DNA of 64,000 nucleotides from Trematomus loennbergii (Eukaryota > Chordata > Actinopteri > Perciformes > Nototheniidae): the NCBI GenBank assembly GCA_012861695.1, contig JAAOOA010000026.1, positions 8,030,661 to 8,094,660 of the forward strand, in the 5' to 3' direction. This document shows positions 47,065-58,153 of this stretch, piece after piece. Position numbers and translations under genes: made by a program. The stretch's first letter is position 1; each line of letters opens with the position of its first letter. The notes beneath the pieces were generated by a model. It searched no databases and had not been told where the DNA came from. It saw only the letters and a list, made by a program, of their open reading frames with translations.

Positions 47065-50000
47065 ATGGAGAAGGCTACAGGATCTGAGGTGAGATCCAAT
47101 ACACTGATGGAAAGTAACTACGGTCTATCACTTTAGATTACCATTAGGATACGATTAGGATATCACAACCGGCTCCCAGCCGCCTGCCAGGACTCCTTTG
47201 CTCCTCATCTCCACTGCTGACCTGAGACAGTGGATGAAAGGAGGCCCATTAGAAAGTGTTGTCTTCTTGCCTGCTCTACGCCAGAAGCCAACTTTGTCAG
47301 ATTGTGTCGACATCGGAATTTCCCATCCGCCAGAAATGACCGACACAGGGTTGGTAGGCCTTTAGCATTTGGGTTCAGTGCCTACCCCCATGTGTGGAGG
47401 TTTGATGGAGTAGGCAGGACATCAAAAACTTGATCGGTGTCTTTCCATGTTCCAGACGTATTCCAGGTCAGTTTCGTTCCTAGCAGACCTGCCTCTGTAC
47501 TGTGTTATGCCGCTCCTTTGCGTTAGCCCTGTTCCAGCTTGTCCTGGTATAACAACACAGGCCTAGCCTGCCAACTGATTACGGCCTGACCATGTTGGCA
47601 AGATGCAGAACATCCTCCACTCCCTCAGGGCTCTGCTGGCTGCCACTTGTTCTGACCTGAATGCCTGCCTGGCCTGGTGTGTTTTAGTTGCATCGTACTC
47701 ATCAAACATGGATGTTACTGGCCGCTGTGGCTTGTTTCCTCTGCTGTACAGGTCAAAAGAGCAGAAGCTTTTCAGTATGTCCAGCCATCTCCTCTGGTGT
47801 TCTTCCTCTCCGGTCCGCTTGCCGTGTTTCAGTACTGCAGCCGGATGTGTCTTCTCTGCTGACTGGACAAGGAGATTTATACGCTGCAGAAAAGAGAATC
47901 ACAGAGATACTGCACCCACTGCTCGTGCCCACCTCAAGTCTTTGCCTGTCCAAGATAAAGTTTCCTCAGATGAAACGCATCTTGAAATTGTCCAAGCAGC
48001 ATAGCAAGATTTTCTGGAATGGCTCCCGGACATTGTTGGTCTTCGGTATTGCTCTCACCAGCTTGTTGGGTAACCTCCCGCAGGCATTGGTTAGATCAGC
48101 TAATACCAGTGCATCTCTTGGAGATTGCACAGGTGTTCTCAGCAAAGCCAGGTACTCCAGGAACTCTTCCTTTCTGAATTAAGGTGCTTATGTACTTGTT
48201 GTCCAACATGAAAGTAGCTAGCGTTTTTGCCAGTTTCCCTAAGAAGATTTTGGCTTCCACATTAAGATGTAAGAGGGTAAGGAATTGTTTGCCTGGAGCT
48301 GATTTCCCCCCCTGGCCTTTCTGAGGAAGTTGTTAACTTCTTGCCAACGTGGTTCCTTCTGTGGTCACTCTGGACTTGCATAGATGCTCCTTCACCTCCT
48401 ACTTTGTTGCTTTCAGGTTCCCTATTATTTTGTTCAACGCAAATATTTCCCATATCTATCTATCTATTACCTACTGTTTTCTGCGCAGGAGGCTGTAAAT
48501 GGAGCACTCTCTTGCTATACGACACCCCAATAATGTTAAATAAATACTTTGCAATCAGGTTCAACTAAGTTTAGAAAATAACTCAATAAAACTGCCTTCC
48601 GACCAGCACCGTGACTATTGCTTACAAATAAAGGCAAAACAATGATAAGGGAAGCAGCAGCAGAAATCTGAGGGTAGTTGTTATTATGTATTTTTCACCC
48701 AAAATATAGAAATGGTAGTAGTATTCCCTTGAGATGAACTCTGTGCACTAGACGTTTGATGAGTGAAGTCCATTACTGTAAGTAACAATGCATCTATATA
48801 TTATTTCTCATTTTGCAGACTGATCCATGTGCAAAGAGAATAAAGACGGAGAAGGATGCTGATCCCACTGTGAGTAAACTGTGATACACTGCACATACAA
48901 ACATTCTGCATTTTTATTTTATCAACAAGTAGATGCTACTTTCATTTTCTTACTCTGGTTTTCCTCCAGGCCGGACATTTACATCGCTTCAGAGTGAAAT
49001 TCAGTTCTTCTGACTCCAAGAAATACACTATAGACTGTGTTCAACCCGGAACAGTGCTGCAGGCGATAAAAACATGTAACCAATATGATGAGAAGTTTTC
49101 AGATGAAAACCTTGTGATTCAGCTGGTGAAAAGGATAGGAAATATGCTATTGCAACACATTTCCCTTGTACTTGTATCAGGGAAGGTGTGTGTCTGATCT
49201 TATCGCGTGAAAAAGAAAAGATTGAATGGACCCAAGGCCTAAATGAGGAACCAATACAGTCAGAGGAAATGTATTCTGTCTTCTCTATTGATACAGTGGG
49301 AGGAGAAAACACCAGAACAAGAAGTTTATCAGAAGCAAGGCTTTCAGTAGGTTCAAGTATCTGTGTGTGTATGGGGAGAAGGCTAGGGATATGACAGTGG
49401 AGGACGCTCTGAAAAGAGATGGACGCTTCATTGATGATCTTGGCAACTTCACTCTGTCTGACAACACAGACCCTAAGATAATAACTGGATGTACCCAACC
49501 TGTTGACAACCTACATGGAAAAGAATTCAAGTTGTGTCTTGAACCTGAAAAGGCACAACTGAAGCGTAACAAAAAAATGGTCAGAGAAGATGAAAAGCAG
49601 AGAATAAACGTTATCCAAAAAACAATGGAAAAAAATCAATTCAGTGTCAAAGATTTAGTGGAAGATCGTGTCAGAGCAGAGAACAGATCCAAGGGAAAGA
49701 GTGGTAAGAGTGGCAGCAGTGTCGACGTTGAAGAGATTTATGATTTACTGCAGAAGCAGTGTCCAGATCTGAAGGAACTGATGATGAGGAGATTCCCAGG
49801 TGATTCTTATCAGGAGGCACTGGACCTGAGGAAGGAAGACTTTGGAAAGATCCAACAGTCGTTCAGTGACGTTCACAGAGTCAGACATCTGATAAAACTG
49901 GGTGAGTCAGTTTGTGCGATTGTGACTCCATTTAAGACTGGAACGGGGTTTGTGTTGTTTGACAACTTCATCTTGACTAACGCACACCTGTTTGAAGATT

Positions 50001-50758
50001 GTGTTGAAGAAGGAAACAAAAAGCTGAAGGATGATATAAAGGTGGAGGTTCTCTTTAACTTTGAAGAACAGCACAAACATTTCCACCACTTTCAGCTGGC
50101 TGACCCTAACATCCGCTACTGTCATGATGACCTCGATTATGCCATACTTCAGCTTATGCCTGTCGGCCACAAATACAACCCGGAAACAACTGAAGTCACA
50201 GAAAAGAAGGTGCCACCAGGGCTCCTGAAGAGGTTTGGTCCAATGCCTAAGAATGGTGAAGCCTGTATCATTGGTCACCCAGAAGGAGGAGTGAAAAAAC
50301 TGGATCCAACATCTATCATTGAGATAGGAAATAGGGAGAAGGCTGTTGAGGAGCCATTCAAAGACACTTTATTCACTCTCTACTCAATCCGTAACCTCAT
50401 CAAAAAGCAAGGCATTGAAAGCATATTTGTAGGTGGAAACAAAGCAGAGAAAAGAACAACCTACAACACCTTCATGTGTCACGGCTCGTCTGGATCCCCA
50501 GTGTTTGATGCTCAGTGCAAGGTTTTTGGTTTGCACACCTCAGGATACGTTTACGGTTTTCCAAAGGACACTAAGAGTGTGATAGAGTTAGCCCAACCTC
50601 TGCTAACTATATTTGCAAACTTTGTGAGTAAACTGAGGGAGCATGGGGAGGAGGAGCTGTTGAAGAGAGTTGAGGAAGTAGCAAAGGGAAACTCAGACCT
50701 AAAAAAGATACTCAAACAAGATACTCAACCCCGAAAACATATTCAACCCCGACTCTGA
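47065..50758 (+). CDS. fam111a-like: FAM111A/B-like serine protease (two frame breaks)
   Basis: FAM111 proteins are trypsin-fold proteases; mammalian FAM111A acts at replication forks and in restriction of some viruses. Coding exons: 47065-47088, 48819-48869 and 48970-50758, all phase 0. With two single-base repairs (A run 49129-49132, G run 49298-49300) the length would be about 621 residues (human FAM111A 611). The intact C-terminal 463 codons contain the triad: His in ILTNAHLF (about 49975), Asp in HDDLDYAILQL (about 50130) and Ser in HGSSGSPVFD (about 50485). The N-terminal part matches the ubiquitin-like region; no clear PIP box is seen. Either an assembly problem or a recent pseudogene is possible; I favour the former. 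Confidence 0.85.
47150..48380 (-). pseudogene. Decayed non-LTR retrotransposon reverse transcriptase
   Basis: On the minus strand, broken frames recall a LINE-type polymerase. From upstream to downstream they are KLAKTLATFMLDNKYIST then LIQKGRVPGVPGF near 48150-48240, ALVLADLTNACGRLPNKLV, then RQRLEVGTSSGCSISVILFS near 47880-47950, and DVLPTPSNLHTWG near 47390-47430. The order and spacing fit RT palm to C-terminal zinc-finger region. Multiple stops and frame changes make it dead. It occupies the intron 47089-48818 of the FAM111-like gene. Confidence 0.65.
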
Positions 50759-51400
50759 TGACTCAATGGTGACTGATTAGAAAGATTAGATAATCAGGGG
50801 CTAAACACACAAGGCTGGACAGTTTATATTCGCATGCATCATCATACTTAAGATCTGTTTTCTAGTATGTGCATCCTGCTTTATATTGACTTCTCTGTTA
50901 GTCTGTAACAGCCAATTGTACTTATTTCTATATCCACATGTCTTGTGAGCATTACTTTTTTATTTTATCAGTATTTTTTTTCATTATCTATATTTGATCT
51001 TTTCTTTACAACGTCCTTACTTTACTGTGTTCATGTATGCACCATTGTACACCAAATTAACTTAATTGGCAATAAACCAAATTCTGATGTTGATTGTACT
51101 GCATACTCACCGTTTGTGGAATATATGAATGTATTTTTTAGGTATTTCTTTGAGGCAGTGAACTGAATGCCATATTTTTGTTATTTTCTCTTAACACGTA
51201 TTGGAAGCTCCTAAAGTGTGAGCTGATATTTGTTTTTATTTCAATGTCATATATTTCTCCCGTGGTAAATGTGTTTATTCTGTCCTGGCCTTCCCTACCA
51301 ATATATTCTGTTCGTGTTTTGTTAAAAGTTGATCTCTTCAAAATCAGTTTCTTGTCTCTGATTTTTTTAATTTAGGGTTATGTTATTCAACGTATGTAGC
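50759..51400 (+). other. FAM111-like 3' flank
   Basis: AT-rich sequence with an AATAAA at about 51071. It probably includes the 3' UTR. Nothing else recognised. Confidence 0.4.
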
Positions 51401-52692
51401 CCCGCCCCTTTTCCCACTTCCGGCGAGTAAAAGAACCAAAAGACCAAAAATAGAGCCGAAAAACTGTTTCTTTGGCAAGTGGAGGTTGATAAAGCTGGTG
51501 ACGCTATGCAAAGTAAGTAATTATGCTTTAACCTGAAGTACTAACACATAATACGGCAATGCTGAAGTCCTAGAGCAGGAGACGGTGAATTGTTCCCACC
51601 ATTTTCACCCTTCAGTCTTAACAGGGGGATAACATTTTCTTTCCATATATCCTGCAATAACAACCCGGGACTTGTCTTTGCTGCAGGTCAAATGAAGATT
51701 TAGGGTGCCATCACTTTGCCTTTTCTCACCTGAAAAAGGTTATGGTGTTACGGCTCGAATGTGGTTGATAAATAAGTACCGGTCAGAGCAAAAAAACACA
51801 CTATAATTAGTGTTTTAGAGTGTGTGATAATATATATAATACAGGGATAAAACAGGCCAGAGTAATGTCCCAACACCACAGTGTAGCAAGGACTCTGTTA
51901 GCCGAACAAGCATCCTTCAAGCCATATTTGAATAAATGTGTCTTTCTAACAGGCTTGATATGGGGAGGTGTACATTTACCATACCTTTCAAAGCTGAAGA
52001 AAACTACAGAAACATTTGCTTCATAATGAACACATTTATCATAGGATAAGAAGGAAGTGGTGTCAAAAGCACTCAAATCAAGAAAAAGGCACTCTAAATA
52101 AGTAAAAAAACATTACTAGTAAAAGTCCTGGATGTAAAATGTTATCTTGGTCAAAGTACAGAAGTATTATCAGCTGGTGTTTATTTAGGACCTAACGAAC
52201 TGTAAGCCTATAGCTCCCACTAGTGGCCATTCACCCTCCCCTTCACCTTTAATGAGAAACAACAACAATATATTTCCTGGAATCATCACAGCCTTTTTAT
52301 TTCTCATTGTCATTAAAACAAACACCTGCGAAGTAATATTTGAGCCAAACAAACCCTTGGCTCTACAATAATTATCTGATTGATGCAGATTGTTGATCAC
52401 GTGAAGACCAAAGGTGTATCTGTAATGGGACGTGACAAAAACTGATCATTTCTAAAGCAACACAGCAGAATCAAGCATGATCGCCTGATTGACGGTTTCA
52501 GAAATGTACACCACTTGTCGGACATACCCTCCCAAATCGATGTTGAGATGCATTGGTTCTGTCCAGCGCCATATAGATGGAAGAGTTACGACAGCGGAAG
52601 TCCAAAATGCTTGATCGTCACGTGGTTCAGGGAGAGTCAGTAGGCTTGTTTGAGACAAGCGAGACCGACGCAGACCATGGATGTATAATAAG
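51400..52692. other. Intergenic, with a possible short first exon and fish repeats
   Basis: At 51400-51512 a GC-box-like stretch (gccccgccccttttcccact) is followed by gctATGCAAA|GTAAGT, which could be a first exon with an early donor; no second exon is seen. At 52090-52170 there is a piece of the tacttaagtacaa/agtaaaagt fish repeat. 52440-52692 is the left half of an unclassified repeat interrupted by the DIRS element. Confidence 0.35.
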
Positions 52693-52733
52693 AACGATAG
52701 TTACGGCTGTAACTACGGTTCTATGAGTCCCGG

Positions 52734-52872
52734 ATGACCGCCAGAGGCGGTGCTTTTAGCACTGGATATGTCCATCGTGCGCATGCGCAGTATGAGTACC
52801 AATATCAACAAAGTCACCTGTGACCCACGTGACACCGGCTATATCAGCCGGTGTCATCAGAGGATCTGTTCC
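52734..52872. repeat. DIRS left inverted terminal repeat
   Basis: It mirrors 58017-58153. It contains gaccgccagaggcggtgc, a perfect 12-bp palindrome TGCGCATGCGCA (52778-52789) and a hairpin acaccggctatatcagccgg. Differences from the right copy are few. Confidence 0.9.
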
Positions 52873-52916
52873 CAGAATCTTCTCGCGAGCACACAAGAGT
52901 TCTGAGTGACAGGAAA

Positions 52917-53018
52917 CTCTGGCGGTCATCCGGGACTCATAGAACCGTAGTTACAGCCGTAACTATCGTTCTATTTCGTCCCTACTGACCGCCAGAGGCG
53001 GTGCTTTTAGCACTGGAT
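52917..53018. repeat. DIRS internal complementary region
   Basis: 52917-52970 is the reverse complement of the left extremity (52693-52746). 52968-53018 is the reverse complement of the right extremity (58122-58171). The two halves overlap at GTT (52968-52970). This head-to-head joint is diagnostic of DIRS1-like elements. It lies at the 3' end of the minus-strand coding region. Confidence 0.9.
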
Positions 53019-53035
53019 GACTTATACCAACCATG

Positions 53036-53926
53036 TCATGAAGAATCCAAGCCCTGGCTCACTACTGGAAGCAGCGGAGCTCGGCAAAAGGACCACGCCC
53101 AAAGAATGGGGAGTGGCGACATTAACCCGATAACTGGAGAATGTGCCAGAAGACGCCCGCGACGCCGCGGCGCAGAAGGTCTCCAGGGGCGCCCCTCTTG
53201 GGGCAGCCCAAGATGTTGAGATGCTCCTTGCAGTGGTATCTCAGCCCAGATGGCAGGGGGCGGCCACTGGCCCCGTAGGCATGTGAGATGGTATCGACGA
53301 CCCAGTGGGGCAGCCACTGGTAGAGGGCACACCTCCTTTAGTGCCGCTATGGCAAAAACAAGAGTTGCTCCGACTGCCGTATACAGGCAGTAGCCTCGAT
53401 ATTCGCCCTTTGGGCACCCATAGGGCACAGCAACTTCGACGTGCCGTTCTCCCGAATGTCAAAGCGTGCCAGCTGGGCAGGCTGATTGAAGTGGGTTTGT
53501 GGAAGCACCCTGGGCAGGAATGCCAAGGGCAACACCTGAGAGTCCCACCTCGGGCATGTATCGTTTATGGAGATGACATGTAACTCCCCGACTTGCCTCC
53601 CTGAGGCCATGGCAAGCAGAAATGCTGCCTTCGTGGGCAGCCACCAAAGCCCCACCTGGGCCAGGGGCTGAAGGGAGGAGATGATAGGGCATCCGGCAGC
53701 AGGGGCAGGTCCCAAGCCGGAGCCCTCGGGGTGCTAGGGGGACGCTGCCGTAAAGCCCCTCTTCAGGAAGAGGGACACCGACCTGAGGCACCCCGCCGTG
53801 GCGCCGTCGACCCGAACATGTCGGGCAGAAATAGCAGCCACATAAATTCAGAGTGGAGTGAGAACGTCCACTCTCTAGAAGGGACTGCCGTCTGGGCAAC
53901 AGTGTACCTGCTGTCCCAAGGAACAT
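53036..53926 (-). pseudogene. DIRS tyrosine recombinase remnant
   Basis: In broken minus-strand frames, LLAMASGRQVGELHVIS (near 53600) matches the first Arg box of DIRS recombinases. The region near 53225-53245 corresponds to the His-x-x-Arg box, but the Arg is not seen (HCKE). A C-terminal segment containing TFSSYRVNVAT near 53120 retains the tyrosine. A recombinase of this class would act on circular cDNA; this copy looks inactive. Confidence 0.6.
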
Positions 53927-54344
53927 GCATATTCTTGCCCCTCAGTTGGGGTAGAAAGTACGTGAGTGCAAGCTGCACAGCCCGAAGCTCTAGTACATTG
54001 ACATGGCGTGCACACTCCTGGGCAGACCACTGACCCTGAGCGGTCCTGCCCTGCCGCACTGCACCCCACCCTAAGAGACATGCACCTATGGTGACGGTCT
54101 CCTGGCGGGATGGGATGGCGCCCATGGGCACGCCCATCAGGAGATAGACCATGCCCCTCCAGCGTGACAGAGAGTGGAGACAACGCTGCAACGCTCTGAC
54201 TTTCCTGTGCCTGTGCCACTTGGCATCCAAGAGAAGGCTGATCAGCCACATCTGCATGGGGCACAACGACAGCGGGCCTAAGGGCCCAACGGCTGAGGCA
54301 GCCGTCAGTCTGCCCAAGGGCCGGAGGAACTGAATATCAGGCAC
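53763..54344 (-). pseudogene. DIRS RNase H domain
   Basis: A minus-strand frame of 193 codons contains GWGAVRQGR, NVLELRAVQLALTYFLPQL and HVPWDSRYTVAQ, the typical RNase H fold of DIRS/Ty3-type retroelements. It starts directly after the truncated RT. Confidence 0.65.
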
Positions 54345-54708
54345 CCTCTTGCCCGGCCCGCGAGGAAGTAGGCATCCCTAAAGTCCACGGTTGCGAACCA
54401 CTCCCCCTGTGCATGTGCTGCGGTCAGCATATGGAATGGCAGCACCTCCAGGAATCTGTCGATTCCTCTGAGGTCCAGGAGCAGGTGAAATCCGCCGACT
54501 TTCTTGGCCACGAGAAAGTACGCAGAGTAGAACCCCCTGGGCTAAGCAGAGGGTCTACTGGCTCGATTGCCTCCTTGGGCAGAAGGACGGACAACTCTTG
54601 GGCTAGAGCTAGGGCATCTGCCGGATCGCTGACGACTGTCATTTTGGCCCGGCCGAAGGCTAGGGGCCGGAACTGCGGTTCGTACCCCTGGGTTAAGGTG
54701 AAAACCAC
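54305..54708 (-). pseudogene. DIRS reverse transcriptase, truncated
   Basis: Two overlapping minus-strand frames carry the fingers region (LSVLLPKEAIEPVDP) and KKVGGFHLLLDLRGIDRFLE with VDFRDAYF, the palm motif A. The sequence then jumps to the RNase H linker. The YxDD-type motif expected about 70-90 residues later is absent, implying an internal deletion. Confidence 0.7.
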
Positions 54709-55367
54709 CCAAGGGCCGGAAGTACAGACAACCCAGTAGCTGAGCTGCTGCTGGGGGGAGGCCGGTAAGGCTCTGAGGCACGAGGCCGCCTAGAAGGCCG
54801 GCAGAGGGGGCACAACGGATGAGTGGGCCGCTGGGACCTGCGCAGACCACCACTGTAAGCTGGTGGCTGAGTGCGGCTGCTAGAGGGGCCCCTGGGCCTG
54901 CTGGGAGTGGGCACAGGCCTATAAAGACCCGAGAGCTGCTGCCTGGGCAGCACGCTCCAATGCCTACAGGGCAGCTGCCCAAAACAGCTCCCCTGACTCG
55001 ACTGGCACACTACAGAGGACATGTCTCCGACAGTGGTGACTAAGCAGGCCAAACCTGGCGACGAGTCTGCACCAAAAGGACATGACTCGTCCCAATTCCC
55101 TAGCATTAGGGCAAAGGCTTGCAGTGATGCATCACTGAGACCCAGCAAAGAAGGCTCAGCCGGAGCCTGCTGCAGAGAGGTAGAGACAGCCAGTATCAGA
55201 TGGGAGAGGGAGTTCCCGTGCCGCTGTGCGTAGGCCTTACAGAGCAGCTCGTTTGTGACCCTGCACTGAGGCCAAGGGCGCCTGGCATCCGGGTCCAGAA
55301 TCGGGGAGGCGATGGCAGGCTCAATGGATGGCAAGCGACCCAGCCCCACCCTCGCCGGATCCTGCAT
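54693..55367 (-). CDS. DIRS gag-like ORF
   Basis: A 224-codon minus-strand frame lies upstream of the RT with a proline/serine-rich C-terminal half. The position and composition match DIRS ORF1 (putative gag), but no specific motif is present. It overlaps the RT frame slightly. Identity is by context. Confidence 0.4.
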   Translation of the reverse strand: MQDPARVGLGRLPSIEPAIASPILDPDARRPWPQCRVTNELLCKAYAQRHGNSLSHLILAVSTSLQQAPAEPSLLGLSDASLQAFALMLGNWDESCPFGADSSPGLACLVTTVGDMSSVVCQSSQGSCFGQLPCRHWSVLPRQQLSGLYRPVPTPSRPRGPSSSRTQPPAYSGGLRRSQRPTHPLCPLCRPSRRPRASEPYRPPPSSSSATGLSVLPALGWFSP

Positions 55368-55619
55368 GGCAGCAGAGTGGGAGAGGGCCCTGGTGTGTCT
55401 CTAGTATGCATGGAGCTCCCTCAGGTACTCCTCTAAAGGAGGAACAGTGGGAATGAAAGGGGGCAGGGTTATGCCTGAAGAAGGCGCTAGCCTGGGTCGG
55501 CCTGCGGAACCTGAAGCTGCAAGCGTACCAGGGCCGCACGAATAACGGCTTTATCTGCTCCATGATGGCAGCTAACCGATCCACCTTAGGGGACAGCCCA
55601 CATGAATGAGCCATTCTGT

Positions 55620-56920
55620 GGGTAGCCAGATGCAGCGTAGCCGGGAGCGGGTGCGGGAACACAGCCTGCACCAGCTACCTGTTTAACGGAAAGAGTAGAG
55701 CGGTGCTGCTACTCGCCGAACAGAAAGAGGGATGTAATTACACCCACGTTACCGGCAGAGGGCGAGAGCGCTGCCTTCGCCTAGCTGGATTAATAAACAA
55801 GGCAGTCTAGCGTCTACCAGGAGCGGGGGCGAGAACACTGCCTTCACTGGTTAAGTTCGAGACGAATGCCAGATGCAGCGTAACCGGGAGCGGGTGCCGG
55901 AACACCGCCTTCACCAGCTACCTGCTGAACCGAAAGAGTAGAGCAATGCTCCTACTCGCCGAACACGAGAGGGGTGTAATGTCCTACACCCACGTTACTA
56001 GCAGAGGGAGCGGGGAGCGAGAGCACTGCCTTCACCTAGCTGGATTAACGAACAAGGCAGTTTTAGCGTCTACCAGGAGCGGGGGCGAGAGCACTGCCTT
56101 CACTGGTTAAGTTTGAGACGAATGCCAGATGCAGCGTAACGGGAGCGGGGTGCGAGAACACAGCCTTCACCTTCTTCAGTTACCTGCTGAACGGAAAGAG
56201 TAGAGCCATGCTCCTACTCGCCGAACACGAGAGGGGTTAATGTCCTACACCCACGTACTAGCAGAGGGAGCGGGGAGCGAGAGCACTGCCTTCACCTAGC
56301 TGAGTAAATGAAAGTGCAAGGCTACTAGCAGAGGGAGCGGGGAGCGAGAGCACTGCCTTCACCTAGCCGAGTAAACGAAGCACGGAGCTACCAGCAGCGG
56401 GAGCGGGAGCGAGAGCACTGCCTTCACCTAGCTGGATTAAATAAAGAAGTTCAACAGGACAGCTTAGCCGGGCGGCTGCTGCTAGAATCAAGTACACGTC
56501 TACCAGGAGCGGGGGCGAGAACACTGCCTTCACTGGTTGAGTCCGAGACAAATGCCAGATGCAGCGTAACCGGAGCGGGTGCGGTAACACAGCCTTCACC
56601 GGCTACCTGCTGAACGGAAAGAGTAGAGCACGCTCCTACTCGCCGAACACAGAGGGGGATGTGAATGACCTACACCCACGCTACTAGCAGAGGGAGCGGG
56701 AGCGAGAGCACTGCCTACACCTGGCTAGATTAAACGAAAAGCTTAACAGGGCAGCTTAGCCAGGCAGCTCTGCTGCTAAGAATCAAGCAGCACGCCGAAC
56801 ACGCCATGTTAGCGAAGTGGCCGCTGCTAATAGCCAGAGTGATACGTTACAGGGCAACGTTACCGGGAGCGGGAGCGAGAGCACTGCCTTCACCAGCTGA
56901 GTTAAATAATTAAGCTAAAC
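55620..56920. repeat. Higher-order tandem repeat in the DIRS 5' region
   Basis: Blocks containing gatgcagcgtaaccgggagc, gaaagagtagagc and gagagcactgccttcaccta recur; the first phrase starts near 55627, 55870, 56132 and 56551. The short unit agcgggagcgagagcactgc repeats within blocks. Non-coding on both strands. Confidence 0.8.
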
Positions 56921-57029
56921 GGTCCATGCAAGGTGTAGTCAAGCGGCTGCTGCTAACAATCAAGCGAAATCAAGTCAAAAAACACAATGTTTAAGACCAG
57001 ATAACTAGCTTCCAAAGAAGAGAACAGCA

Positions 57030-57570
57030 CAGAGCTGTAGTTACAGTAGTAACTATGGACAGTACTTGCACGGCTTAGAACCGTAGTTACAGTAGTAACT
57101 ATGGCCAGTACTTACACGGCTTAGACCCGTAGTTACAGTAGTAACTATGGCCAGTATTTACGCGGCGTAGAACCGTAGTTACAGTAGTAACCATGACCAG
57201 TACCTACGCGGCTTGAACCGTAGTTACAGTAGTAACTATGGCCAGTACTACGCGGCTTAGAACCGTAGTTACAGTAGTAACTATGGCCAGTGCTTACGCG
57301 GCTTAGAACCGTAGTTACAGTAGTAACTATGGCCAGTATTTACACGGCGTAGACCCGTAGTTACAGTAGTAACTATGGCCAGTACTTACGCGGCTTAGAA
57401 CCGTAGTTACAGTAGTAACTATGGCCAGTACTTACGCGGCTTAGAACCGTAGTTACAGTAGTAACTACGGCCAGTATTTACAAGCGTAGACCCGTAGTTA
57501 CAGTAGTAACTATGGCCAATACTTAAACGGCTTAGAACCGTAGCTACAGTAGTAACTATGGCAAAAGTAA
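57030..57570. repeat. 46-bp palindromic tandem array in the DIRS 5' region
   Basis: Twelve units of about 46 bp, each with gtagttacagtagtaactat (an imperfect palindrome) and a variable spacer ggccagtacttacgcggc. Two further degenerate copies lie at 57770-57840. The core resembles the element's own end at 52696-52719 and the internal region. Confidence 0.9.
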
Positions 57571-58016
57571 CCGTGGCCGGTGAATGGCCACACATGCGGA
57601 GCACACAGCACACACAGTGAAGATTGTTCTCCGCATCTACCCATCCTAGTGCTAGGAGACTAGCACTAGGAGTGGTAAATACAACAATATAGCGCTACTG
57701 CAGTCACTGAGAATGAAGCTAATTAGCTCCTAAGGAATAGAACAGCCCGCAAGAACCATAGGCCATGGTTACAGCAGTAACCATGCAGTAGTTGCATGGC
57801 CTAGGACCGTAGTTACAGTAGTAACTCTGGCCAGAACTTACCTTACTCTCTGCACCTAACAAAAAACAGGCAAATTATGGCACTGTGGGCTTTCCATACA
57901 AAGCTCCCCGCGGCCAGCTGTATGCAGAGAAATCCCTCAGATCAAACGTTCAAACCTGAACGCTGTAGGCTGCAAGAATGCAGCCACGGTACTCTCGCAC
58001 AGCGAGAAGATGAAAG

Positions 58017-58153
58017 GAACAGATCCTCTGATGACACCGGCTGATATAGCCGGTGTCACGTGGGTCACAGGTGACTTTGTTGATATTGGTACTCGTACTG
58101 CGCATGCGCACGATGGACATATCCAGTGCTAAAAGCACCGCCTCTGGCGGTCA
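58017..58153. repeat. DIRS right inverted terminal repeat
   Basis: Reverse complement of 52734-52872. It contains the palindrome TGCGCATGCGCA at 58099-58110. It is the 5' end of the minus-strand element and so the likely promoter side. Confidence 0.9.

Noticed and set aside
49028..49498. 156-codon minus-strand ORF opposite the FAM111-like gene
   Set aside because: No homology; antisense shadow of the coding exon.
51400..51512. ATGCAAA followed by GTAAGT as the first exon of a new gene
   Set aside because: No downstream coding exon was found; kept only as a low-confidence note.
53731..55436. Plus-strand ORFs across the DIRS element
   Set aside because: They are reverse-strand shadows of GC-rich minus-strand coding remnants.
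55620..57570. CRISPR-like array of direct repeats
   Set aside because: Repeats are adjacent, imperfect and inside a eukaryotic retroelement; no spacers of uniform length and no Cas genes.
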